From contig CAYNND010000019.1 in assembly GCA_964398775.1 (NCBI GenBank), forward strand, positions 1-8,007: 8,007 bases of DNA, written 5' to 3'. Positions 1-5,614 of this stretch are shown here, piece after piece (the stretch's first letter is position 1; each line of letters opens with the position of its first letter). The position numbers were made by a program, and so were the translations under genes. The stretch comes from CAYNND01 sp964398775. Its GTDB lineage: Bacteria > Patescibacteriota > Minisyncoccia > Phycocordibacterales > UBA2100. Under the pieces are notes generated by a model that saw nothing but the letters and a program-made list of their open reading frames with translations, ran no database searches and was not told the DNA's origin.

Positions 1-236
1 GTCCAAAAGAGGATTGATGATGGAATCTACATGGTTAGATATCGCTTGAAGTTTAGTACGCAACGTAGAAAACGATACGAAATCGTTGCGGACGAGTTCT
101 GAATTTTATATTGGATAGGGAACAGCTATCCAATACTATCCGACCAGTCTTGCGACTGGCTATGACACCGTGAGTAACCTATCGGAGTCCGTTACGACGA
201 TGGTCGCGTACGCGAACCGGAGCCGAAGCTCAACAG

Positions 237-293
237 TTATGCTGCGTATGCGAACTGGAATGGTGATACCATTCCACGTGCAGTTTTGTTTGC
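237..293 (-). other. tmRNA tag reading frame, ANKTARGMVSPFQFAYAA
   Basis: The frame runs from resume codon GCA (293-291) to UAA (239-237) and encodes 18 residues, to which the alanine charged on tmRNA would be added. The start is chosen because it lies eight bases after the first pseudoknot, follows a UAAGU stretch like the UAGUC before the E. coli resume codon, and begins Ala-Asn as in the E. coli tag. The end AYAA resembles the ALAA end recognised by ClpXP and FtsH in E. coli. At 18 residues it is longer than the E. coli tag (10 encoded residues). A 9-bp hairpin (256-264 with 268-276) lies within the frame. Confidence 0.85.
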
Positions 294-301
294 ACTTAGG
301 T

Positions 302-331
302 TTTGATCTTTGAGTGTAGTATCAAACACCC
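302..331 (-). other. tmRNA pseudoknot 1
   Basis: On the minus strand GGGUG (331-327) pairs with CACUC (316-312), and UUUGAU (326-321) pairs with AUCAAA (307-302). The order, stem 1 left, stem 2 left, stem 1 right, stem 2 right, is that of an H-type pseudoknot. It sits directly upstream of the resume codon, where PK1 is found in other tmRNAs and helps to set the resume point. Confidence 0.8.
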
Positions 332-403
332 ATGCACCACTACCAATCGAATCTCTCTGTCGAAACCGGTCACCCCCAGAAAAAAGCAAAATGTCTCACA
401 TAG

Positions 404-422
404 TCAAAGGTCGGACCTTTGA
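404..422. repeat. Perfect 9-bp inverted repeat between smpB and ssrA
   Basis: TCAAAGGTC and GACCTTTGA flank a single central base at 413. As RNA from the minus strand it would fold into a stem of about 8 bp with a 3-base loop. It is not followed at once by a T-run, although a run of six T lies 16-21 bases past the stem (385-380 on the minus strand). It could be a processing hairpin that separates smpB mRNA from tmRNA, a weak attenuator, or a protein binding site. The sequence alone does not decide between these. Confidence 0.5.
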
Positions 423-481
423 TGTTTGCTCCTTTCTGCGAATGACCGTGCAAATTTTCAAAGAACATTTTTGAGCGGGGA

Positions 482-925
482 TTAGCCTCTCCCTTCAAGC
501 TTGCTTGTACGTCTCTTCTCTTCACGTTCACGAATCGTTGCGCGCGTGTCCTGCTTCTTCTTTCCTCGTGCAATACCAACCTTGAGCTTTAAATACGAGC
601 CTTTATTATACAATGAAAGCGGGATACATGTCAATCCTTTTTCTTGTTCAGCGGCTGCAATTGCGCGGAGCTCTTTTTGATTTAAGAGCAGTTTACGCGG
701 GCGCTCAGCATCGTAGCTTGTGCCAGCATTACTTGGCTGAAATGCAGGAATAGAAATCCCCACTACAAAAGCTTCACCGCCGCGCACAACGATACGTCCG
801 CCTTCAAGTTTGCCGCGACCGCCGCGTAGTGACTTGACCTCGGTCCCCAATAGGGAAATCCCCGCCTCATAGGTTTCGAGGATTTCGTACTGCAGGTGTG
901 CTTTCTTGTGCTCGATGAGAGACAT
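482..925 (-). CDS. smpB: SsrA-binding protein SmpB
   Basis: SmpB binds the tRNA-like domain of tmRNA and places it in the empty A site of a stalled ribosome. The 147-residue product matches the family along its length: an N-terminal HKKAHLQYEILETYEAG segment, then EVKSLRGGRGKLEGGR, the PRKLLLNQKEL stretch of the beta-barrel, and the LYNKGSYLKLKVGIARGKKK strand. The basic tail has the KKQDTRATIREREEKR pattern; in other bacteria this tail becomes helical and probes the mRNA channel. Length is near the usual 150-160. The start is set at ATG 925 rather than an in-frame TTG at 943, because the protein begins there as in relatives (MSLIEHKKAH) and because a TATACT -10 box lies inside the longer version. 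No Shine-Dalgarno sequence precedes the ATG. ssrA follows 104 bp downstream. The stop is TAA at 484-482. Confidence 0.95.
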   Translation of the reverse strand: MSLIEHKKAHLQYEILETYEAGISLLGTEVKSLRGGRGKLEGGRIVVRGGEAFVVGISIPAFQPSNAGTSYDAERPRKLLLNQKELRAIAAAEQEKGLTCIPLSLYNKGSYLKLKVGIARGKKKQDTRATIREREEKRRTSKLEGRG

Positions 926-937
926 CGCCGTAGTATA
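926..937 (-). promoter_or_regulatory. smpB -10 box, predicted leaderless start
   Basis: On the minus strand TATACT (937-932) is followed by exactly six bases (ACGGCG) and then the smpB ATG. Transcription normally begins about seven bases after the -10 box, so the mRNA should start at or beside the A of ATG. No Shine-Dalgarno sequence is present, and no convincing -35 element was seen. Confidence 0.65.
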
Positions 938-975
938 CCCCAAAACAAGCCATTTTCTTATGGGTTTATGGATTA

Positions 976-1080
976 TTTGCGGGAGGAGGTACTTTCATAT
1001 ACACTCACGCGACGCGACCCAGCGAAAGTCTGCCATGGCTCTCCTGATAGCGCCAAAAGCCGCCCGTATGAGCGGCTTTT
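976..1080 (+). ncRNA. Candidate small RNA ending in an intrinsic terminator
   Basis: The terminator at 1055-1080 needs a transcript, yet no convincing plus-strand gene lies upstream, because smpB reads away on the other strand. A weak promoter can be drawn: TTTGCG at 976-981, a 16-base spacer, and TATACA at 998-1003. This would give an RNA of about 70-75 nt from about 1010. It contains CUCCU at 1041-1045, complementary to the GGAG of Shine-Dalgarno sequences such as that at 1132-1135. Alternatively the hairpin only shields smpB from other transcription. The existence of this RNA is inferred, not seen. Confidence 0.25.
1055..1080 (+). terminator. Intrinsic terminator-like hairpin
   Basis: AAAAGCCGC (1055-1063) pairs perfectly with GCGGCTTTT (1072-1080) around an 8-base loop. 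The stem has A-run and T-run ends, so it could work in both directions: for a plus-strand small transcript, or against antisense transcription entering smpB. Confidence 0.65.
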
Positions 1081-1129
1081 GTGTTGCAAAATCAAGGAAT
1101 TAGGGTAGAACTGACATATTGCAGAGGGA

Positions 1130-1141
1130 AAGGAGAACACT
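1130..1141 (+). promoter_or_regulatory. Strong Shine-Dalgarno site
   Basis: AAGGAG at 1130-1135 stands six bases before the ATG at 1142, an ideal spacing. It stands out because most neighbouring genes have no such site. An untranslated leader is therefore expected here, but no clear promoter was found. Confidence 0.75.
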
Positions 1142-1357
1142 ATGGACCCTGCGATATCAGTCACCTACGAGGGTGACAGGTTGTACCTTGTCGATGGCGA
1201 CCGGAAAGTCGAACTGAGTGTGCCCTATGATGCAGGAAAGACATGCGCTTTGCTGCACAAGAAAGGCTTCAGCGCTGAACGCGCTGCGACCGCCGTTCGA
1301 TTTCTCGACGCGCTTCGGGACAACTTCCAGCGACCAGACATCTTAGCGGCTGCCTGA
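1142..1357 (+). CDS. Small orphan protein, 71 aa
   Basis: I do not recognise this protein. It has no signal peptide, membrane segment or metal-binding motif. The first half (MDPAISVTYEGDRLYLVDGD, then RKVELSVPY) reads as a small beta-hairpin unit. The second half (roughly residues 35-66) is rich in Ala, Arg, Lys and Leu and would be helical. A short helix-containing regulatory or nucleic-acid-binding protein would fit but is not shown. The gene looks real: it has an ideal Shine-Dalgarno site six bases before the ATG, an even coding pattern, a TGA stop, and a strong terminator 20 bases downstream. It appears to form a one-gene transcript. It shares this layout with the next small gene but shows no obvious sequence similarity to it. 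The use of GC-rich codons (GCC, GCG, CGC) seems higher than in ftsH. Confidence 0.7.
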   Translation: MDPAISVTYEGDRLYLVDGDRKVELSVPYDAGKTCALLHKKGFSAERAATAVRFLDALRDNFQRPDILAAA

Positions 1358-1376
1358 ACAGCGCCGCAGTGTCGAT

Positions 1377-1416
1377 AGCCGCCGCGGGTACTCCCACCTG
1401 CGTCGGCTCTTTTTTT
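1377..1416 (+). terminator. Strong intrinsic terminator
   Basis: AGCCG (1377-1381) pairs with CGGCT (1404-1408). After one C/T mismatch, CGCGGGT (1383-1389) pairs with ACCTGCG (1396-1402) through one G-U pair, around a 6-base loop. C and a run of seven T follow (1410-1416). It ends the 71-residue gene's transcript. Confidence 0.88.
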
Positions 1417-1486
1417 GGCTCATAAACTACATTTTTTCGCTCAAAAACTTGCATTTCCAAAATAATGTGTTACAAAACATCCGCAC

Positions 1487-1504
1487 AGGAGAAAGGGGGC
1501 CGAA
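1487..1504 (+). promoter_or_regulatory. Purine-rich ribosome binding region
   Basis: AGGAG at 1487-1491 and AAGGGGG at 1493-1499 precede the ATG at 1505, the second by five bases. Either could pair with the 3' end of 16S rRNA. The 1417-1486 stretch upstream is AT-rich and should hold the promoter, but no clear -35/-10 pair was seen. Confidence 0.55.
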
Positions 1505-1732
1505 ATGTCACAGCCTGATGCCCAGAAGTTCAGCAATTTCGACTGGACGTACTGCCAAAAGTGGCACCAATGGCTTGTCGTGCGCGATGTCGCATGCATC
1601 CATCTGCCGTTTCCGTTCAATAGAGGGGATTTGCGAGAGGAGCTCGAATCAATCCTTCCTGCGGACATGGTCACAACCGCGCTTGAATTTGTCGCACTCT
1701 ATCGAGGCGATGTTTCAGTACGAATTGCCTGA
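1505..1732 (+). CDS. Small orphan protein, 75 aa
   Basis: This protein is not recognised. The N-terminal half is rich in aromatic residues (FDWTYCQKWHQWLVV), with Cys at residues 17 and 30 or nearby. A proline/phenylalanine turn (LPFPFNRGD) leads to an acidic helix (LREELESILPADMVTTALEFVALY) and a short end VSVRIA. No signal peptide or membrane segment is seen, so it is probably a small cytosolic protein. Evidence that it is a gene: a purine-rich ribosome binding region, a clean frame ending in TGA, and a strong terminator starting 20 bases later. An alternative frame over 1449-1793 runs through that terminator and is rejected. It parallels the upstream 71-residue gene in size, signals and isolation, as if both were independently regulated mini-genes inserted between smpB and ftsH. 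Confidence 0.68.
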   Translation: MSQPDAQKFSNFDWTYCQKWHQWLVVRDVACIHLPFPFNRGDLREELESILPADMVTTALEFVALYRGDVSVRIA

Positions 1733-1752
1733 CCAATCGAGACGGCACCCCG

Positions 1753-1789
1753 CGCTCGCACGTTCATTCGTGCGGGCGTATTTTTTTTT
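1753..1789 (+). terminator. Strong intrinsic terminator
   Basis: CGCTCGCACG (1753-1762) pairs with CGTGCGGGCG (1769-1778), with one wobble pair, around the loop TTCATT. TA and nine T follow (1781-1789). It closes the 75-residue gene and insulates the ftsH promoter just downstream. Confidence 0.9.
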
Positions 1790-1827
1790 GTAAGATGCAT
1801 GACTCTCAAACGTTTCTAGCTCAGTCG

Positions 1828-1855
1828 TTTACTTTTAGTACTTAGAACGTATACT
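1828..1855 (+). promoter_or_regulatory. ftsH promoter, predicted leaderless start
   Basis: TTTACT (1828-1833, four matches to TTGACA) is separated by 16 bases from TATACT (1850-1855). Six bases (GCATAT) then lead to the ftsH ATG at 1862. With the usual distance from -10 box to start site, the mRNA would begin at the start codon itself. No Shine-Dalgarno sequence is present. This is the best-formed protein-gene promoter in the window. Confidence 0.75.
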
Positions 1856-1861
1856 GCATAT

Positions 1862-3838
1862 ATGTCACAGAAACCACAGCAGAAGCACGATAAGGAAAAG
1901 AATGGAGAGAAGAAGACTCCACTTGAAAAAATGAAACAAGACTACGGTGTAAACCAGCAATTTGGTATACAGGTTGTACTTACTATCCTCATTTTTCTTG
2001 CATTGCTCGGGGGGTACTCAAGCCTGAAAGATGCTTTCAAGAAGCCAGAAAATGTGACACTCTCACAGCTCGTGCAGGACATGAGTGCAAGAAAGGTGAG
2101 CAAGATTGTCGTACGTGGTGAGCAAATAGATATTACATACGGCGTCGACAAAGAAGCGGTCATCAAATACGGAAAGAAGGAAGGAGAGTCAGGGCTCACT
2201 GAGACACTCAAAAACTATGGCGCAACACCTGAGGATATGCGTGCTGTACCGATTGAAATCGCAGACCCGACAGGCTTCAAGTATTGGATGAGTATGTTCT
2301 TGCCACTCTTGGGTCCGATACTCCTCATTGCATTTGGTCTGTGGTTTTTCACACGGCAGATTCGTGGCGCAGGCATGCAAGCATTTACCTTCGGACAATC
2401 ACGTGCGCGCATGATAGACCCAAATGATAAGAACAACAGAGTCACTTTCGCAGATGTTGCTGGTTCAAAAGTCGCAAAACAGGAGCTCAATGAAATAGTT
2501 GAATTCTTAAAGAGTCCAGAAAAGTTTCTCGCGATTGGTGCAAAGATCCCAAAGGGTGTCATGCTCATGGGAGGTCCAGGAACAGGTAAGACATTGCTTG
2601 CACGTGCAGTCGCTGGTGAAGCGGGTGTGCCATTCTACTCAATCTCTGGTTCTGAGTTTGTGGAAATGTTCGTCGGAGTTGGTGCATCACGTGTGCGTGA
2701 CCTCTTCGACACAGCAAAGAAAAACGCTCCTGCGATTGTCTTCGTCGATGAAATCGACGCAGTTGGGCGAGCACGTGGTACTGGTATGGGCGGAGGAAAT
2801 GATGAGCGTGAGCAAACATTGAACCAAATCCTCGTTGAGATGGATGGTTTCGAGCCGACTGAAAAAGTCATTGTGATTGCTGCAACAAACAGACCAGACG
2901 TACTTGACCCTGCACTCTTGCGCCCAGGCCGCTTTGACCGACGTGTCATGATTGACCCGCCTGATAGAGCAGAGCGCGAAGAGATTCTTGTTGTACATGC
3001 ACGTAAGAAACCACTCCATGCTGATGTAAACCTTGTTGAGATTTCAAAGCGTACTCCAGGTTTTTCTGGTGCTGACCTTGCAAACTTGATGAACGAAGCA
3101 GCGATTCTCGCTGCACGAGAAGACAGAAAAGAATTGACTCAGTACGACCTCCTCCGTTCAATTGAGAAGGTGATGCTCGGTCCTGAGCGCAAGAGTCACA
3201 TCATGAATGCAGAAGAGAAGAAAATTACCGCATACCACGAGGCGGGGCATGCTGTTGTCGCTTCAGTGCTCGAATATTCTGACCCAGTGCATAAAGTATC
3301 GGTGATTTCACGAGGCCGCGCAGCTGGCTACACACTCAAGCTTCCTGACACTGACCGACGCATGCAGTCTAAGAAAGAATTCCTCGATGATATCGCGGTC
3401 TCACTCGCTGGCTACGTGACAGAGCGTATGATTTTTGGAGACCTCACTACCGGACCTTCAAATGACTTGCAGGTCTCTACAAGTCTTGCGCGAAACATGG
3501 TGACTCGCTGGGGAATGTCTGACACGATAGGACCAGTCGCTCTTGAAGATGATGGCGGACGTGTAATTATCGGCAGTCATGGTATGCCAAGTAAGGAGTA
3601 CTCAGAAACTGTTTCTGCACTCATCGATAGTGAAGTAAAGAAGATTATCGCGGAGCAGCTTGCGCGCGCAGAGGAAACTATCATCAAGTACCGACAGGCA
3701 CTCGACGCGGTTGCGCAGAAGCTCATCGACGTAGAAACGCTGGAACGAGATGAGTACGAGGCAGTCGTCAAAGAAAACGGAATCACACTCAAAGATAAGA
3801 AAGGAGTAGTGCCAATGCCAAAGGAGATTGTGAGCTAG
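1862..3838 (+). CDS. ftsH: ATP-dependent zinc metalloprotease FtsH
   Basis: FtsH is a membrane-anchored hexameric AAA+ protease that pulls out and degrades misfolded membrane proteins and selected soluble ones. The 658 residues (E. coli 644) show a charged N-terminus (1-33), membrane helix 1 (about 35-54), an extracytoplasmic domain, and helix 2 (about 142-164). The AAA module follows: Walker A GGPGTGKT (237-244), pore loop FVG (270-272), Walker B FVDEID (294-299), and RPGRFDRR with the arginine fingers (354-361). The protease domain has zinc site HEAGH (459-463; Glu460 catalytic) and the likely third ligand Asp535 in GPSNDLQ. All key residues are present. The Walker A starts GGP instead of the commoner GPP. 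The start is ATG 1862, set by the promoter six bases upstream. The stop TAG is followed after three bases by a transporter gene, so an operon is likely. In other bacteria FtsH also degrades tmRNA-tagged proteins. Confidence 0.97.
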   Translation: MSQKPQQKHDKEKNGEKKTPLEKMKQDYGVNQQFGIQVVLTILIFLALLGGYSSLKDAFKKPENVTLSQLVQDMSARKVSKIVVRGEQIDITYGVDKEAVIKYGKKEGESGLTETLKNYGATPEDMRAVPIEIADPTGFKYWMSMFLPLLGPILLIAFGLWFFTRQIRGAGMQAFTFGQSRARMIDPNDKNNRVTFADVAGSKVAKQELNEIVEFLKSPEKFLAIGAKIPKGVMLMGGPGTGKTLLARAVAGEAGVPFYSISGSEFVEMFVGVGASRVRDLFDTAKKNAPAIVFVDEIDAVGRARGTGMGGGNDEREQTLNQILVEMDGFEPTEKVIVIAATNRPDVLDPALLRPGRFDRRVMIDPPDRAEREEILVVHARKKPLHADVNLVEISKRTPGFSGADLANLMNEAAILAAREDRKELTQYDLLRSIEKVMLGPERKSHIMNAEEKKITAYHEAGHAVVASVLEYSDPVHKVSVISRGRAAGYTLKLPDTDRRMQSKKEFLDDIAVSLAGYVTERMIFGDLTTGPSNDLQVSTSLARNMVTRWGMSDTIGPVALEDDGGRVIIGSHGMPSKEYSETVSALIDSEVKKIIAEQLARAEETIIKYRQALDAVAQKLIDVETLERDEYEAVVKENGITLKDKKGVVPMPKEIVS

Positions 3839-3841
3839 CAC

Positions 3842-4702
3842 ATGGACTCAACCACTTTTTTCTGGGCTATCGTAGCTATGCTCCTCGCAGGGCTACACAT
3901 CTTTATGAACAAAGTGGTAGCGCATGAACAGCGCGATGTTGCAGTGAATGGACTCTTCTCATATGGCGTGCCCGCATTCTTTGGGGGTGTGATGTTGCTG
4001 TGGTCGGGTATCCCTTCAGATTGGTTATGGATAGCAATCATTGCAGCCATCGCAGGGAGTTCGCATGCAATTGGTTCTATGTTTCGCATTAACGCTCTAA
4101 AGTATATTGACACTGCAGTATTTTTCCCGATATACAAGATAGTGCAGCCGACAGTAATTATCGCCGCAGGGGTACTATGGTTTCATGAGGTGCTCAGCCC
4201 TGCACAATGGATTGGAATTCTCTGCGGCATGTCAGTACCGCTGCTTCTCATAAACAGCACAGAAAACAAACGACAGCGCGATTTGAAAATGGGTCTGACA
4301 CTGCTCGCGGTCACAGTTTGTTTTACTGCGCTTGGCATCGCACTTTCAAAGATAGGCGCAGAGTCTGAGAATCTTGTGTTCTTCTTGTTTGCATCACAGC
4401 TTGTTGGTGCGTTGATTTCAATCCCACTTATACTTAAAAACACTGAACATATCAAAAAAGTACTCCACCCAAAGGGCAGGGATGTATTTCTCGGCGTAAT
4501 CACGGGGCTCTTCCAGTTTGCTTCGTTTTACGCGCTCCTACTTGCGTTCAGTACTGGGTATCTGAGTATTGTTTTCACGATTCATGCGCACTACATCTTG
4601 ATACCTATATTTCTATCGGTTTGGTTTTATGGTGAACATATGGACCTTCGCAAATTTGCTGCTGTCGTGCTCTCAGTTATCGCCATCGGTTTGCTATACT
4701 AG
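3842..4702 (+). CDS. EamA/DMT-family transporter, first tandem copy
   Basis: This is a 286-residue inner-membrane protein with about ten hydrophobic helices, the layout of EamA-type drug/metabolite transporters, which arose from an internal duplication of a five-helix unit. The first half contains the LKYIDTAVFFPIYKIVQP stretch and a following helix pair ending near residue 138. A charged loop (TENKRQRDLK) separates the halves. The end carries the matching SIVFTIHAHYILIPIFLSVW segment and WFYGEHMDLRKF. The substrate cannot be read from sequence; this family includes exporters of amino acids and metabolites. Start ATG 3842 lies three bases after the ftsH stop. A distant AGGAG (3822-3826, 15 bases upstream) is a poor ribosome site, so translation may depend on coupling to ftsH. 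It is clearly paralogous to the next gene. Confidence 0.88.
   Translation: MDSTTFFWAIVAMLLAGLHIFMNKVVAHEQRDVAVNGLFSYGVPAFFGGVMLLWSGIPSDWLWIAIIAAIAGSSHAIGSMFRINALKYIDTAVFFPIYKIVQPTVIIAAGVLWFHEVLSPAQWIGILCGMSVPLLLINSTENKRQRDLKMGLTLLAVTVCFTALGIALSKIGAESENLVFFLFASQLVGALISIPLILKNTEHIKKVLHPKGRDVFLGVITGLFQFASFYALLLAFSTGYLSIVFTIHAHYILIPIFLSVWFYGEHMDLRKFAAVVLSVIAIGLLY
4692..4700 (+). promoter_or_regulatory. Extended -10 box embedded in the end of the upstream gene
   Basis: TGCTATACT (an extended -10, TGnTATACT) occupies the last codons of the first transporter gene: the TATACT spans Leu-Tyr and the first base of its TAG stop. Eight bases then lead to ATG 4709. Transcription from it would start within about two bases of that ATG. 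No -35 match and no Shine-Dalgarno sequence are seen. Confidence 0.5.
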
Positions 4703-4708
4703 CCGCCT

Positions 4709-5581
4709 ATGGACTCGGTCACGTTTTTCTGGACGATACTCGCAACTGTATTTGCAGGACTCCATATCTTTGCAGGAAAAATCGTCGCACATAAAAAGCT
4801 TAACGCTGCGTGGAATAACATCATTACATATTCTATTGCGGCACCATTCTTCTTCCTGTGCTTTTGGGCGAGTGGGGCTACTATTCCAGCGTTGTGGCAG
4901 CAGATTATTGTCTTTGCGCTGTTTGCGGGGATTACGTACGGCATTAGTGCGTATACTCGTATCGAAGCTCTGAAGTACATCGATACCGTCATCTTTTTCC
5001 CGCTTTCAAAAATCTTTGCGCCGCTCTTGACCGTGCTCGGCGGCCTGTTCTTTTTTAGTGAATCACTTACGCCGATGAATGCAATCGGCGTTGTGCTGAG
5101 TATTTTGGTTCCAGTTCTCTTGATTCAAAAAGCTGAGGATACGCGACAGAAAAATTTGAAGCGAGGCATCATCCTTATGATTGTCTCCACCATGATGGCG
5201 AGCTCGAGCGTGCTTATCGCAAAAGGAGCGCTCGGCATCAGCAACGGAGAAATTTTCTTTTACATGGGAGCAGCGCAGCTCGCGGGGCTCCTTACGTCAG
5301 TCATATTGCTAAAAAATGAAGAACGTCATTCACGTGAACGGTATGTGCATGCACGAGAGGACTATGTCTACGGTGTCATCTCATCACTGATTGGAATCGC
5401 ATCGTATGTTTCTCTTATCATGGCCCTGAGTACAGGGCAGATCAGCCTTGTGTATACCATTCAAGCGCACTACATCATCATTCCAATCATTCTTTCCGTC
5501 TGGTTCTATAAGGAACACATGGACCTGCGAAAATTCGTTGCTGTCATACTTTCGATGGCGGCAATCGGCCTCCTTGTCTAG
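4709..5581 (+). CDS. EamA/DMT-family transporter, second tandem copy
   Basis: This 290-residue membrane protein is a close paralog of the preceding gene. In the first 30 residues 20 are identical, and in the last 52 residues 38 are identical (AHYI-IPI-LSVWFY-EHMDLRKF). The central region is more divergent, including a charged loop (KNEERHSRERYVHARED) longer than in the first copy. About ten membrane helices are expected. The EALKYIDTVIFFPLSKI stretch corresponds to NALKYIDTAVFFPIYKI of the neighbour. The gene begins six bases after the first copy's stop with no Shine-Dalgarno sequence, but with a TATACT box eight bases before its ATG, so it may have its own near-leaderless transcript as well as read-through from ftsH. 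The substrate is unknown. The pair may work as two independent carriers or as a heterodimer, as some small-molecule exporters do; neither is shown. Confidence 0.88.
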   Translation: MDSVTFFWTILATVFAGLHIFAGKIVAHKKLNAAWNNIITYSIAAPFFFLCFWASGATIPALWQQIIVFALFAGITYGISAYTRIEALKYIDTVIFFPLSKIFAPLLTVLGGLFFFSESLTPMNAIGVVLSILVPVLLIQKAEDTRQKNLKRGIILMIVSTMMASSSVLIAKGALGISNGEIFFYMGAAQLAGLLTSVILLKNEERHSRERYVHAREDYVYGVISSLIGIASYVSLIMALSTGQISLVYTIQAHYIIIPIILSVWFYKEHMDLRKFVAVILSMAAIGLLV

Positions 5582-5599
5582 TGAGAGCTGTCAGAATGA

Positions 5600-5608
5600 T
5601 GCTAGAGT
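5600..5608 (+). promoter_or_regulatory. Extended -10 box of the 5615 gene
   Basis: TGCTAGAGT fits the extended -10 pattern TGnTAnnnT. Six bases (ATGCAT) separate it from ATG 5615, the same spacing as at smpB and ftsH. This favours 5615 over the in-frame ATG at 5609, which directly abuts the box and would lie upstream of the predicted start site. Confidence 0.5.
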
Positions 5609-5614
5609 ATGCAT

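Larger units (their letters stand above)
1..377 (-). ncRNA. ssrA: tmRNA (transfer-messenger RNA), 3' end cut by window
   Basis: This RNA acts with SmpB to free ribosomes stalled on broken mRNAs and to add a degradation tag to the unfinished protein. Read on the minus strand, it opens at 377 with GGGGGUGACCGGUUUCGACA, which matches the conserved 5' tRNA-like end of tmRNAs. A clear H-type pseudoknot follows at 331-302. Eight bases later comes the resume codon GCA at 293, then an 18-codon tag frame ending in UAA at 237. GC-rich hairpins fill the middle, for example CCAGUC/GACUGG around 140-160, consistent with the later pseudoknots. Near the end, CAUGUAGA is seen, typical of the segment before the 3' T-arm. 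The T-arm and CCA lie beyond position 1, so the last few tens of bases are missing. The gene lies 104 bp downstream of smpB in the same direction, a common arrangement, so co-transcription is likely. Confidence 0.93.

Noticed and set aside
995..1036. Minus-strand 13-codon frame with AGGAGA before ATG
   Set aside because: The Shine-Dalgarno-like site (1040-1045) is well placed, but the frame is very short, no promoter is seen, and it would lie downstream of a terminator-like hairpin. A leader peptide for smpB is conceivable but unsupported.
896..1108. Overlapping plus-strand frames (65 and 70 codons)
   Set aside because: They run antisense through the smpB start and across the terminator hairpin at 1055-1080, and have no start signals.
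1142..1732. Alternative genetic code with TGA as glycine, known in some CPR groups
   Set aside because: TGA ends both small genes just before their terminators, and tryptophan and glycine use their normal codons in ftsH. The standard bacterial code fits.
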